From contig NZ_FPEG01000001.1 in assembly GCF_900117395.1 (NCBI RefSeq), forward strand, positions 1 through 64,000: 64,000 bases of DNA, read 5' to 3'. The DNA is from Agrococcus sp. Marseille-P2731. GTDB lineage: Bacteria; Actinomycetota; Actinomycetes; Actinomycetales; Microbacteriaceae. Within the stretch, counting starts at the first letter, position 1. Every line of letters starts with the position of its first letter. Both the position numbers and the translations under genes were made by a program. The notes beneath the pieces are model-generated. The model saw only the letters and a list, made by a program, of their open reading frames with translations, searched no databases and was not told where the DNA came from. This document shows positions 27,134-36,249 of this stretch, one piece after another.

Positions 27134-28177
27134 TCAGAGCTTCGCAGCGGCCTCCGCCAGCTGCGGCACCAGCTCGTCGAGCACGACCGGGATGCTGAGC
27201 GCGCTCGCCGCACCCCATGCGCCGGCGAGGTCGGAGGCGGGGTCGATGAAGACCGCCCGGCCGTCCTGCACGACGCTCAGCGACGAGAGCAGCGCATCCT
27301 GCTCGGTCTCCTCGAGCGTGTAGCCGATGGGCAGGATGACCGCCGTATCGGCGTCGAAGGCAGCGACGCTCTCGGCAGAGGCATTGGCGAAGAAGCCGGA
27401 GGACTCGAGGTCGGCGATCGCCGGGTTGTTCTCGAAGCCGAGCTCTGCGAGCAGGTCGAAGCGGCCGTCGCCCGGGAGGTAGGCGCCGTAGGCGTCGCCG
27501 AACTTGGCGACGGATGCCGTGGTCAGGCCCGCGAACTCGGGGTTGGCCTCGGCGGCCGCGGTGATCTCGCCCTCGACCTCCTCGATGAGCGCCTGCGCCT
27601 CGTCGGCCTTGCCGAGCGCCTCGCCGACGAGCGTCAGCTGGTCCGTCCACTCGGTCGCGAACGCACCAGCGCCCTCGGGTCCGTAGATGGTGGGGGCGAT
27701 GTCGCTGAGGTTCGTGAACTCCGCCTCGTCGTTGCCTGAGCGGGTGTTGAGGATCACGTCGGGGTCGAGGCCGAGGATCTGCTCGTAGTTGAGCGACTCG
27801 TCGCCGCGCTCGATGAGCACCGGCTCCTCATCGCCGAAGAGCTCGGCCGCCCAAGGTCCGACGCCGTTGCTCTCGGCGCCGAAGCCCTGCCAGTCGAAGA
27901 CGGCGACCGGCGTGACGCCGAGGGCGAGCGCCATCTCGGCATCCGACCAGCCGAGCGCGACGACGGTGAGCTCGCCGTCCTCGGGCTGCGGCACCTCGAC
28001 GGCGCCGAACATCGTGTCGACCGTCGCGAGGGGGCCGTCACCCGCGGGCGCCTCGCTGCCGGTGGGCTCTGTGGAGACCTCGGGCGTGGAGGCCGAGCAG
28101 CCGGCGAGCAGGCCGATGGCCAGCGCGCCGGCGATCGCTGCGGTGGCCGCGCGAGCGCGGCGAGTGCGGAGTGTCAT
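27134..28177 (-). CDS. Iron-siderophore ABC transporter binding lipoprotein
   Basis: A 347-aa lipoprotein with lipobox LAGC (Cys27). It has the long-helix FepB/BtuF fold: VVALGWSDAEMALALGVTPVAVFDW and the Glu-rich EEVEGEITAAAEA, with IAPTIYGPEG in the hinge region typical of siderophore-binding proteins. It delivers ferric siderophore to the two permeases. It is the last gene of the four-gene operon on the minus strand, 19 bp after the ATPase gene. Confidence 0.9.
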   Translation of the reverse strand: MTLRTRRARAATAAIAGALAIGLLAGCSASTPEVSTEPTGSEAPAGDGPLATVDTMFGAVEVPQPEDGELTVVALGWSDAEMALALGVTPVAVFDWQGFGAESNGVGPWAAELFGDEEPVLIERGDESLNYEQILGLDPDVILNTRSGNDEAEFTNLSDIAPTIYGPEGAGAFATEWTDQLTLVGEALGKADEAQALIEEVEGEITAAAEANPEFAGLTTASVAKFGDAYGAYLPGDGRFDLLAELGFENNPAIADLESSGFFANASAESVAAFDADTAVILPIGYTLEETEQDALLSSLSVVQDGRAVFIDPASDLAGAWGAASALSIPVVLDELVPQLAEAAAKL

Positions 28178-28196
28178 GGGTTTCCTTTCGGTGGGT

Positions 28197-29033
28197 TCAG
28201 TCGCCCGCGGCCTGCGGCATCGCCGAGACGGCGCCGTGGGCGAGGGGAACGATCATGGGCGTGTGCGACTCGGGGTCATCGAGCACGCGGCTGCGCACGC
28301 CGAACACGCGCTCGACGAGCTCGACGGTGACGACCTCGGCGGGCGTGCCCTCGGCGACGATCGCGCCGTCGCGCATCGCGATCAGGTGCGTGGCATAGCG
28401 CGCGGCCTGGTTGATGTCGTGCAGCACGGCCACGAGGGTGCGCCCCTCGTGGTGCAGTCGGCGGCACAGCTCGAGCAGCTCGATCTGGTGCGCGATGTCG
28501 AGGAAGGTGGTGGGCTCGTCGAGCAGCACGAGCGGGGTCTCCTGCGCGAGCACCATCGCGATCCAGACGCGCTGCCGCTGCCCGCCGGAGAGCTCGTCGA
28601 CGCGACGCTTCGCGAGATCCTCGGTCGACGTCGCCTGCAGTGCCGCGCGCACGGCCTGCTCGTCCTCCGCCGACCACTGCTGCAGCAGCCCCTGGTGCGG
28701 GTACCGGCCGCGGCTCACGAGGTCGACGACCGTGATGCCCTCGGGTGCGATCGCGGTCTGCGGCAACAGGCCGATGGTGCGGGCCACCTCGCGCGTGGGC
28801 TTCGAGCGGATGTCGTCGCCGTCGAGCACGATCTGCCCGTGCGTGGGCGGCAGCAGCCGGGCGAGCGAGCGCAGCAGCGTCGACTTGCCGCACGCGTTCG
28901 GGCCGATGATGACCGTGAACGAGCCGTCCGGGATCGCGACGTCGAGCCCGTCGATCACGTGGCGGTCGCCGTAGCCGATCGAGGCGCCGCGGGCCTCGAG
29001 GCGGGAGCCGCCGTCGGCGGGGTGCACAGTCAT
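28197..29033 (-). CDS. Iron-siderophore ABC transporter ATPase
   Basis: A 278-aa FecE/FepC-type ATPase: Walker A GPNACGKST (about 44-52), Q-loop LLPQTA, signature LSGGQRQRVWIAMVLAQ, Walker B LVLLDEPTTFLD, and H-loop AVLHDINQAARYA. The typical HIAHQIELLELC helix of siderophore/vitamin B12 importers is present as DIAHQIELLELC. The start at 29033 overlaps the permease stop by 4 bp. Confidence 0.95.
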   Translation of the reverse strand: MTVHPADGGSRLEARGASIGYGDRHVIDGLDVAIPDGSFTVIIGPNACGKSTLLRSLARLLPPTHGQIVLDGDDIRSKPTREVARTIGLLPQTAIAPEGITVVDLVSRGRYPHQGLLQQWSAEDEQAVRAALQATSTEDLAKRRVDELSGGQRQRVWIAMVLAQETPLVLLDEPTTFLDIAHQIELLELCRRLHHEGRTLVAVLHDINQAARYATHLIAMRDGAIVAEGTPAEVVTVELVERVFGVRSRVLDDPESHTPMIVPLAHGAVSAMPQAAGD

Positions 29034-30091
29034 CGCTGCTCCTTCATGCCGCGCGAGAGCAGCCAGACGAGGTAGGCGCCGCCGAGGCACGCGGTGATGA
29101 CGCCGACGGGGTACTGCGAGGGCGCGATGACGCGCTGCGCGAGCACGTCGCTCGCCAGCAGCAGCAGCGCGCCGACGAGCGCCGACGCCATGAGCGCAGG
29201 GCCCGTGCCGCGCACGAGCCGCTTGGCGATCTGCGGTGCCGCGAGCGCGACGAAGGTGATGGGCCCGGTGATCGCGGTGACGATCGAGACGAGCCCGACG
29301 CCCACGACGAGCAGCATGATGCGCGTCGGCTCTGCCCGCACACCCAGCATGCGGGCATGGTCGTCGCCGAGCTCGAGCACCGTGAGCCGCCGCGAGAGCA
29401 GCATGCACGCGGGCGTCAGCACTGCGAGCGTCGCGATCACCGGCAGCACCTCCGGCCAGCGCGCCTCGTTGAGCGTGCCGGCGCCCCAGATGGCGGCCGT
29501 CACGGCCTGCTCGAGGCTCGCCCGCACGAGCAGGTAGGCGTTGACCGCGCTCAGCACCGCGCTCACCGCGATGCCGACCACGATGAGCCTGAAGCCCTGC
29601 ACTCCGCGCTTGAAGGCGAGCGCATAGACCGCGAGCGCCGTCGCGAGGCCACCGATGAAGGCGCCGACGGACACGGATGCGGCGCTCGCGCCGAGCACGA
29701 GGGTCACCACGAGCGCGCCCGTGTAGGCGCCGGTCGAGAAGCCGATGATGTCGGGGCTGCCGAGCGGGTTGCGCGTCATCGACTGGAAGATCGCTCCGGA
29801 GATCGCCAGGCTCATCCCCCCGACGATCGCGAGCACCACGCGCGAGAGCCGCCACTCCCGCACCACGCGCACGGTGCTGTCGTCGCCCTGCCCGAGCAGC
29901 GCCGCGAGCACCTGGGGCACCGAGAGGTCGGAGTCGCCGAAGGTGAGCGCGAGCGCCGAGAGCGCCGCGATCGCGACGAGCAGCGCCGCGCACACCGCGA
30001 GCGCTCGTCCGTCGAGCAGCAGCCGGATCCCGGCGGGGCCGCGAAGCATCCGGACGCGCGAGGGCCACAGCGCCATGCTCGCGCCGCTCAC
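29030..30091 (-). CDS. Iron-siderophore ABC permease (FecCD family), second subunit
   Basis: A 353-aa FecCD-type protein with about nine or ten helices. Family motifs include RVVLAIVGGMSLAISGAIFQ, RNPLGSPDIIGFSTGAY, and the C-terminal GPITFVALAAPQIAKRLVRG. I use the GTG at 30091, which overlaps the preceding stop (GTGA); a later ATG at residue 6 is also possible. It forms the channel with the upstream permease. Confidence 0.92.
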   Translation of the reverse strand: MSGASMALWPSRVRMLRGPAGIRLLLDGRALAVCAALLVAIAALSALALTFGDSDLSVPQVLAALLGQGDDSTVRVVREWRLSRVVLAIVGGMSLAISGAIFQSMTRNPLGSPDIIGFSTGAYTGALVVTLVLGASAASVSVGAFIGGLATALAVYALAFKRGVQGFRLIVVGIAVSAVLSAVNAYLLVRASLEQAVTAAIWGAGTLNEARWPEVLPVIATLAVLTPACMLLSRRLTVLELGDDHARMLGVRAEPTRIMLLVVGVGLVSIVTAITGPITFVALAAPQIAKRLVRGTGPALMASALVGALLLLASDVLAQRVIAPSQYPVGVITACLGGAYLVWLLSRGMKEQR

Positions 30092-31203
30092 AGCGACCGC
30101 ATCCTCGTGCGGCGCACGAGCGCGATGAGCACGGGCGCACCCACGAACGCCGTGACGACCCCGACGGGCAGCTCGCTGCCCACGAGCACGCGACCGAGGA
30201 CATCCGACAGCAGCACGAGCGCAGGACCGGCCACGAGGCTGAAGGCGATGATCCAGCGGTGGTCGACGCCGACCGTGAACCGCGCGACGAACGGCACGAC
30301 GAGGCCGACGAACGTGATCGGGCCGACCGCCGCCGTCGCGGCGCCGCACAGCAGCGTGATGGCCACGAAGCCGACGCCGCGCACGAGCGGGATGTTCGTG
30401 CCGAGCGCTCTCGCGACCTCCTCGCCCATCGTGAGCGCGTTGAGCGAGCGAGAGAGCAGCAGCACGGCGACTGCGGCGACGACGATGAGCAGCCAGACGG
30501 CGTGCACGCTGTCGAACTGCCTGCCCTGCAGCGAGCCGGCCGACCAGAAGCGCACGCGGTCGAAGACCGTGGGGTTCGCGAACGTGATCGCCTGGCTGAA
30601 GCCAGAGAGGACGGCCCCGATCGCGACACCCGCGAGCACCAGCTTGACGGGCGTGCCCGCCGCCGGCCCGGTCGTGCCGACCAGGTAGACGACGGCTGCG
30701 GCGATGCCGGCGCCCACCACGCCCCAGACGATCTGGCCGGATGCGATGCCTGCGCCGAAGAAGCCGGTGCCGACGACGACGGCGAAGTAGGCGCCGGCGT
30801 TGACGCCGAGCAGGCCGGGGTCGGCGAGCGGGTTGCGCGTGAGGGCCTGCATGACGACACCCGCGAGGCCGAGCGCGAGCCCGGCGAGCACGGCGAGGAT
30901 CGTGCGGGGCACGCGGTAGTCGCGCACCAGCAGGTCGTTGGTGGTGGTCCCGTCGCCCATGAGCGCGTTCAGGACGATCTGAGGAGAGAGGTCGCCCGAG
31001 CCGACGAAGAGGCTGAGCGCCGACGAGGCCGCGAGCAGGAGGAGCGACGCCACGACGGCGAGGACGCGGGTGCGGGTGCTGCGGCGACGACCGGTGCGGC
31101 GACGGCCGGCAGCGAGCGCGTCGGCGCTCGCATCCGGTCGTGCGGTCGAGGTGTCAGGCAGGAGGGGGCTCCACGGTCGGGCCAGGCGATCGTGGAGGAC
31201 CAC
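30088..31203 (-). CDS. Iron-siderophore ABC permease (FecCD family), first subunit
   Basis: A 371-aa FecCD-type permease with RVPRTILAVLAGLALGLAGVVMQ, RNPLADPGLLGVNAGAYFAVV and GPITFVGLVVPFVAR. The first 45 residues are a hydrophilic, Arg/Pro-rich cytoplasmic lead before helix 1. It is the first gene of the iron operon, with an iron box 11 bp upstream, so the operon should be repressed by a DtxR/IdeR-type regulator when iron is sufficient. Confidence 0.92.
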   Translation of the reverse strand: MVLHDRLARPWSPLLPDTSTARPDASADALAAGRRRTGRRRSTRTRVLAVVASLLLLAASSALSLFVGSGDLSPQIVLNALMGDGTTTNDLLVRDYRVPRTILAVLAGLALGLAGVVMQALTRNPLADPGLLGVNAGAYFAVVVGTGFFGAGIASGQIVWGVVGAGIAAAVVYLVGTTGPAAGTPVKLVLAGVAIGAVLSGFSQAITFANPTVFDRVRFWSAGSLQGRQFDSVHAVWLLIVVAAVAVLLLSRSLNALTMGEEVARALGTNIPLVRGVGFVAITLLCGAATAAVGPITFVGLVVPFVARFTVGVDHRWIIAFSLVAGPALVLLSDVLGRVLVGSELPVGVVTAFVGAPVLIALVRRTRMRSL

Positions 31204-31213
31204 GGTGCCGAAG

Positions 31214-31232
31214 TAAGGCGAGCCTAACCTGT
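31214..31232 (-). promoter_or_regulatory. DtxR/IdeR-type iron box
   Basis: TAAGGCGAGCCTAACCTGT matches 14 of 19 positions of the DtxR/IdeR consensus TTAGGTTAGCCTAACCTAA, including an intact AGCCTAACCT half. It lies just before the first gene of the siderophore transporter operon, where such operators act as repressor sites. Confidence 0.65.
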
Positions 31233-31383
31233 CTGCGCCTGCGCGTGCACGCCGCGCATCCGCCCGCGCTCGTCGACGGAGGAGGAGAACCTGAGAAGTG
31301 GCCGATACCCGCGGGGTACAAAGGGGCGTACCGTCCGCGAGAGGAGCGGTCGTATGGTGACCGCTGCAGGAGAGAGGGTTGAC

Positions 31384-32760
31384 ATGCGATCACGCTTGGG
31401 CGCCGCTGGCGCCGCTGCGGCTGCGACAGCACTGCTGCTGACCGGCTGCGGAGGAGGCGGCACGCCTGCCGCGGAGGCCGACTTCGGCGCTGAGCCGACC
31501 GGCACGCTGAGCGGCTGGGGCTTCGAGAACACCGATGACGTCGGGCAGGCTCGACTCGATCACGCGGCTGGAGCGCTCGAGGGCGTCACCGTCGAGCTCG
31601 ACCAGACCGCGTTCGACGCGCAGAAGTTCACCACCCTCTCGGTCTCGGGCGGCATGGCCGACGTCGTGCAGATGGATCGCCAGTTCGTGCCGACCTATGC
31701 CGCGCAGGGGCTCATCATGCCGCTCGACGCGTGCTTCGAGGCCAACGACCTCGACCCGCAGTCGCACTGGTACCCGCAGGTGACGAGCGACATCACCTAT
31801 CAGGATCAGATCTGGGCGGTGCCGCAGTTCTACCAGCCGCCCGCCATCCTCACGAACGCGCGCGTCATGGAAGAGGCCGGCGTGAGCGCCGAGGATCTCG
31901 ATCTGAGCGACCAGGAGGCGATGATCGCCGCCGCGGAGGCGATGACCGTGATGGAGGGCAACAGCGTGACGCGCGTCGGCTTCGACCCGCAGGGCGTGCC
32001 GAAGGCCAACCAGTGGATGCTCGCGTTCGGCGGCGGCACCGTCGACGAGGAGGGCGCACCGACGCTCGACCGCGCCGAGAACGTCGAGGCTGTCGAGTTC
32101 CTGCAGGAGCTCTACGAGGTGCAGGGCGGCTACGCCGAGGTGAGCGGCTTCGTCGACTCGATCGACATCTTCGGCGACGGCAACAGCTATGCGAACGACA
32201 CCGTCGGCGCCGCGGTCTTCGACCAGTGGTACCTCAACGTGCTGACGCCCTACGCCGACGACGTCGAGATCGGCGCCATCCCGATGACGACGACCGAGGG
32301 CGAGCCCTTCTCCGCCACCGGAGGATCGGCGTTCGTGATCCCGGCGGGCGCGCAGAACCCGGCTGCCGCGTGCGCCTGGGCGCTCGAGCTGACCAGCGAG
32401 GAGGCCTGGACCGCAGCTGCCGACGCCCGCGCGGCGACGACCGAGGAGGACGAGGGTCGCAACGGCATCAACACGGGTCTGTTCACCGGCTCGCCCGCGG
32501 CCGACGAGATGATCCGCGACGAGTATGCCGCGGCCGACGGCTACGAGGGCTTCGAGCAGGCCATCGACGTCTACTACGACGTCGCGGCAGAAGGCGCCTC
32601 GCTCGGCGGCTCGGCCGCTGGGCAGCAGATCCGTGGCGAGCTCGAGAGCGCCGTCACCTCTGCCCTGCTCGGCGAGTCCTCGCCGGCTGACGCGCTCGCG
32701 GAGGCGCAGCAGGCGGCGATGTCTGCGTACGAGCAGGCGGCCGACGTCAACGAGGGCTGA
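31384..32760 (+). CDS. Sugar ABC transporter substrate-binding lipoprotein (family 1)
   Basis: A 458-aa lipoprotein from the ATG at 31384 (GGAGAGAGGG upstream; an in-frame ATG 30 bp earlier is less likely). The lipobox is LTGC with Cys22. The periplasmic-binding fold of the maltose type shows LSVSGGMADVVQMDRQFVPTYAAQGLIMPLD and SATGGSAFVIPAGAQNPAAACAWALEL. It should bind an oligosaccharide. It converges on two permease genes (malF/malG-like) that lie on the opposite strand. No ATPase is adjacent, so a shared MsiK-type ATPase elsewhere is likely. Confidence 0.9.
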   Translation: MRSRLGAAGAAAAATALLLTGCGGGGTPAAEADFGAEPTGTLSGWGFENTDDVGQARLDHAAGALEGVTVELDQTAFDAQKFTTLSVSGGMADVVQMDRQFVPTYAAQGLIMPLDACFEANDLDPQSHWYPQVTSDITYQDQIWAVPQFYQPPAILTNARVMEEAGVSAEDLDLSDQEAMIAAAEAMTVMEGNSVTRVGFDPQGVPKANQWMLAFGGGTVDEEGAPTLDRAENVEAVEFLQELYEVQGGYAEVSGFVDSIDIFGDGNSYANDTVGAAVFDQWYLNVLTPYADDVEIGAIPMTTTEGEPFSATGGSAFVIPAGAQNPAAACAWALELTSEEAWTAAADARAATTEEDEGRNGINTGLFTGSPAADEMIRDEYAAADGYEGFEQAIDVYYDVAAEGASLGGSAAGQQIRGELESAVTSALLGESSPADALAEAQQAAMSAYEQAADVNEG

Positions 32761-32783
32761 GCCAGGCACTCACCTGACGCACA

Positions 32784-32819
32784 CGAGAGCGGGGGCGGCT
32801 TCGGCCTCCCCCGCTCTCG
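32784..32819. terminator. Bidirectional terminator between sugar-binding protein and permease genes
   Basis: A 12-bp stem (cgagagcggggg / cccccgctctcg) with a 12-base loop lies exactly between convergent genes. Confidence 0.85.
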
Positions 32820-32828
32820 CGTGCCGCC

Positions 32829-33785
32829 TCAGCCGGTCTTGCCAGAGGTGGCGATGCCGTGGATGAACGAGCGCTGCCCGAAGGCGAAGAGGATCAGCAT
32901 CGGCAGCGTCACGATCAGCGCTGCGACCATGACGTACTGGTAGTCGCCGTGCCCGCCGGACTCCGGTGCGTACTTCGTCATCGCGCTGGCGATGCCGAGC
33001 GGCACGGTGTACCCCTCGGCCGACCCGGTGTTCAGGTAGATGAGCGCCCCCTGCAGGTTGTTCCAGCTCGCCTGGAACTCGAAGAGGAACACGATGACGA
33101 ACGACGGGAGCGACAGCGGGAACGCGATGCGCCAGAACTGCCCCCACGCGCTCAGCCCGTCGACGCGCGCCGCCTCGAACAGCTCCTTCGGCAGCCCGAG
33201 GAAGAACTGCCGCAGCAGGAAGATGTAGAAGGCCGAGCCGAAGAGGTTGGCGCCCCACAGCGGCACGTTCGTGCCCACGAAGCCCAGCTGGTTCCAGATC
33301 AGGAACTGCGGCACGAGGGTGACCGCGCCCGGCAGCATCATCGTCGCGAGCAGCACACCGAAGAGCACCTTCCTGCCCGGGAAGCGGAACCGAGCGAAGC
33401 CGAACGCCACCATGGCGCTCGCGATCGTCACGAACCCTGCGGCCAGCACGGCGATCAGCACGCTGTTGCCGAGCCACGAGAGCAGCGGCAGCTCGTTGAA
33501 GACGTCGACGTAGTTCTGCGGCACCCAGGTCTCGGGGATCAGGCGGTTGTCGAACACCTCGCCACGCGGCTTGAGGCTCGCGGAGACCAGCCACACGAGC
33601 GGGTAGAGGAACAGCGCGCTGCAGCCCAGCAGCAGCAGCCAGCGCACCACCTGGCCGGCCCAGCCCCATGCCGAGAGCCGCGGCCCGCGATCGCGCGAGG
33701 GCTTGGCTGCCGCCTTCGCGAGGTCGCCAGAGGTCATCGGGGCAGCCGCGGCCGCCTTCGCGCTGACGTCGGTCGAAGCGGTCAT
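32829..33785 (-). CDS. Sugar ABC permease, MalG type
   Basis: A 318-aa permease with six helices and the EAA loop LFEAARVDGLSAWGQFWRIAFPLS. The N-terminal 40 residues are cytoplasmic and Ala/Lys-rich. It overlaps the MalF-type gene by 4 bp and is the distal gene of the pair. Together with the convergent binding protein it makes a CUT1-type carbohydrate importer. Confidence 0.93.
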   Translation of the reverse strand: MTASTDVSAKAAAAAPMTSGDLAKAAAKPSRDRGPRLSAWGWAGQVVRWLLLLGCSALFLYPLVWLVSASLKPRGEVFDNRLIPETWVPQNYVDVFNELPLLSWLGNSVLIAVLAAGFVTIASAMVAFGFARFRFPGRKVLFGVLLATMMLPGAVTLVPQFLIWNQLGFVGTNVPLWGANLFGSAFYIFLLRQFFLGLPKELFEAARVDGLSAWGQFWRIAFPLSLPSFVIVFLFEFQASWNNLQGALIYLNTGSAEGYTVPLGIASAMTKYAPESGGHGDYQYVMVAALIVTLPMLILFAFGQRSFIHGIATSGKTG

Positions 33786-34789
33786 CGCTCATCCCCCTCG
33801 TAGTAGACGAATCGGTTGCCGACCCGCATCTGGATCATCGAGATGATGAGGATGATCAGGAACAGCAGCCACGCCATGGCGGCTGCGAAGCCGAAGTTGA
33901 ACTGCCGGAAGGCCTGCTCGAACAGGTAGATCGCATAGAACAGCGATGCATCCGTCGACCCGGTCCCCGTGGTCCGATGGAAGAGCAGGAAGGCCTGATC
34001 GAAGATCTGGAAGGCCGCGATCGTGAGCACCAGCACGTTGAAGAGCACCGCCGGAGAGATCAGCGGCAGCGTCACGTGCCAGAAGCGGCCCCACGGCCCG
34101 GCGCCGTCGATCGACGCCGCCTCGTAGAGCTCCTTCGGCACGTTCTGCAGCGCGGCGAGGAAGATCACCATCGTGCCGGCGACGCCCCAGATGGTCATCA
34201 GCACGATCGACGGCTTCACCCAGTCCGGGTCGAGCAGCCAGTCGGGCCCGTCGATGCCGATGGATGCGAGGCCGCGGTTGATCGCACCCGTCGAGCCGTT
34301 CAGCAGCAGCAGGAAGACGGATGCGGTGGCGACCGTCGGCGTCATCTTCGGGAGGTAGAAGATGGTGCGGAAGAAGCCGGCGCCGCGCCGAACGCTGTTG
34401 AGCAGCAGCGCGAGCCCCAGCGCGAGCGCGATCTCGAGCGGCACAGCCAGTACGGCGTAGAAGAGCGTGTTGCCGAGCGCCGTCGCAATCTTGGGGTCGG
34501 TGATCAGCGACTCGTAGTTCGCGAAGCCCGCGGGCCGCGCGGTGTCGGTCGCCAGCTGGTAGTAGCTGAAGGAGATGACGAGGCTGTAGATCATCGCGCC
34601 GAGCGTGAAGATCAGGAAGCCCAGCACCCACGGCGAGATGAACAGGTAGCCGGCGAGCGCCTCGCGCCGCCGCATCGGGCTCGCGCGCTTGCGCTCGCGT
34701 GGGCGCCCGCGCTTGCCGCTCGCAGGCAGGTCGTCTGCTGATGCCGACGGGTCCACGGGCGGTGCGGCAGCTGCAGACGAGTTCGACAC
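33782..34789 (-). CDS. Sugar ABC permease, MalF type
   Basis: A 335-aa permease from the GTG at 34789, chosen because GGAGGAC lies 7 bases upstream. After a basic cytoplasmic lead (GKRGRPRERKRASPMRRREALAG) come six helices and the EAA loop ELYEAASIDGAGPWGRFWHVTLPL. It pairs with the MalG-type protein. A sequence upstream (around 34832-34850) shares GGGGTACAA with the region before the convergent binding protein, hinting at joint regulation. Confidence 0.92.
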   Translation of the reverse strand: MSNSSAAAAPPVDPSASADDLPASGKRGRPRERKRASPMRRREALAGYLFISPWVLGFLIFTLGAMIYSLVISFSYYQLATDTARPAGFANYESLITDPKIATALGNTLFYAVLAVPLEIALALGLALLLNSVRRGAGFFRTIFYLPKMTPTVATASVFLLLLNGSTGAINRGLASIGIDGPDWLLDPDWVKPSIVLMTIWGVAGTMVIFLAALQNVPKELYEAASIDGAGPWGRFWHVTLPLISPAVLFNVLVLTIAAFQIFDQAFLLFHRTTGTGSTDASLFYAIYLFEQAFRQFNFGFAAAMAWLLFLIILIISMIQMRVGNRFVYYEGDER

Positions 34790-34960
34790 CGATGTCCTCC
34801 ATTCGAGCGATCCGGGAGAAGCGCTGCTCTCCTTGTACCCCCTTTCTCTGAGAAGCGCATCCCGTTCTTCTCCAGCGGCGCGCGTGCGGGGGCTGCAGCG
34901 TGCAGCGCATCCGCTCGCGCTGACCGCGCCATCAGCGGAGTCCCGGCGTACGCTGACCCC

Positions 34961-35497
34961 ATGACCGTCCACGAGCGAGCCACGATCATCCCGCTGCCCG
35001 ACCGGGTGCCGCACCTGCCCAAGTCGGCGCTCGTGATGCCGGGCGTCGTGATCGCCGGGGCCGTCTCGCTCGGCGAGCGCGTCGGGATCTGGCCGGGCGC
35101 CTCGCTGCGCGCCGAGGAGGAGGCCGTCGTGATCGGCGACGACTCCAACGTGCAGGACTCCTGCTCGCTGCACGTCGACCACGGCTCGCCGCTGACGATC
35201 GGTGCGCGCGTCTCGATCGGCCACAACGCCGTCGTGCACGGCTGCACCGTCGAGGACGACGTGCTCATCGGCATGCACGCGACCGTCATGAACGGTGCCG
35301 TCATCGGCTCGGGCTCGATCATCGCCGCCGGAGCGCTCGTCACCGAGGGCACCGTCATCCCCGAGCGCTCGCTCGTCGCCGGCGTGCCCGGCAAGGTGCG
35401 GCGAGAGACGACCGACGACGAGGTGCTCGCGATCGCCCGCAACGCCGAGACCTACGCGAAGCGCATCCGCCTCTACGTCGACGCGATCGGGCGCTGA
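34961..35497 (+). CDS. Gamma-class carbonic anhydrase-like hexapeptide protein
   Basis: A 178-aa left-handed beta-helix protein. The zinc-ligand histidines of the gamma-carbonic-anhydrase/YrdA group are visible: the first in SCSLHVDHGSPLTIG, the others in IGHNAVVHGCTVEDDVLIGMHATVMNGAV. The C-terminal helix DEVLAIARNAETYAKRIRLY is typical. It may hydrate CO2 or act as an uncharacterised acyltransferase-like protein. A single gene. Confidence 0.88.
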   Translation: MTVHERATIIPLPDRVPHLPKSALVMPGVVIAGAVSLGERVGIWPGASLRAEEEAVVIGDDSNVQDSCSLHVDHGSPLTIGARVSIGHNAVVHGCTVEDDVLIGMHATVMNGAVIGSGSIIAAGALVTEGTVIPERSLVAGVPGKVRRETTDDEVLAIARNAETYAKRIRLYVDAIGR

Positions 35498-35613
35498 GGC
35501 AGCAGCGGGAGGCGCTGAGGGCGCCAGCTCGCGGCGCAGCGCCGGCCGGTGACGCCACCCTGGCGGTGCACGGGTGCGGATGCGTAGGCTCGGCTGCACC
35601 GGGAGGAGACCGC

Positions 35614-36108
35614 ATGGGCATCGAACGGACGGGCAGCGTGACCGAGCACGGGCAGATGTGCGAGCTGACCCTGGAGCGGCAAGTGACGGCCGACGCGATC
35701 GCGGTGTGGCCGTTCCTGTCGGAGTCGCGGGAGCTGGGTCTCTGGTTCGCCACCTACGTCGGCGACCCCGACTCGGGCGAGGTCGTGCTGGCGATGACCG
35801 CCGAGGAGGGCGACGCGACGAGCGCCGTCGAGATCATCGACTGCACGGCCCCCGAGCACCTGGTCGTGCAGACGACGGATGAGGCCGGCAGCTGGAGCCT
35901 CGAGGTCGAGCTGGTGGATGGCGGGCGCGAGCCCGGCTCCGGCACGCTGATCCGCTTCACGCAGCACGAGCTGCCGCTGACGATGCTGCCCGACGTCGCC
36001 GCGGGCTGGGAGTGGTACCTCGACCGCCTCGTCGCCGCGATCGGAGGCCAGCCCATGCCGGAGTGGGACGACTACTACCCGGCGCTCCGCGACGCCTACA
36101 CGGCCTGA
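35614..36108 (+). CDS. SRPBCC/AHSA1-like protein
   Basis: A 164-aa protein from the ATG at 35614 (GGGAGGAG 9 bases upstream). TLERQVTADAIAVWPFLSESRELGLWFA is the start of the START/Bet v1-like AHSA1 domain, and TLIRFTQHELPLTMLPDVAAGWEWYLDRLVA is the typical end, a Trp-rich helix. Such proteins bind hydrophobic ligands in a cavity; the ligand is unknown. Confidence 0.85.
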   Translation: MGIERTGSVTEHGQMCELTLERQVTADAIAVWPFLSESRELGLWFATYVGDPDSGEVVLAMTAEEGDATSAVEIIDCTAPEHLVVQTTDEAGSWSLEVELVDGGREPGSGTLIRFTQHELPLTMLPDVAAGWEWYLDRLVAAIGGQPMPEWDDYYPALRDAYTA

Positions 36109-36113
36109 CCCGG

Positions 36114-36249
36114 CGCTTCGACACGGTGAGCGCCTTCGGCGCGCACCGGCTCAGCGGGCTACTGCTCCCTGAGCCGCTCTGCGCCCGAACGGCTCCCAGC
36201 CGTCCCCTGAGCCGCTCCGCGCCCGAAGGGCGCAGAGCGTGTCGAAGGG
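36114..36249. repeat. Family B intergenic repeat, copy B1
   Basis: It begins cgcttcgacacggtgagcgcc, and the 46-bp unit ends in ctcagcg. Two inverse half-units (ccctgagccgctctgcgccc and ccctgagccgctccgcgccc...gtgtcgaaggg) follow, so the whole folds as a stem-loop. It fills the gap between the convergent SRPBCC gene and folD and touches the folD stop codon. Confidence 0.85.
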
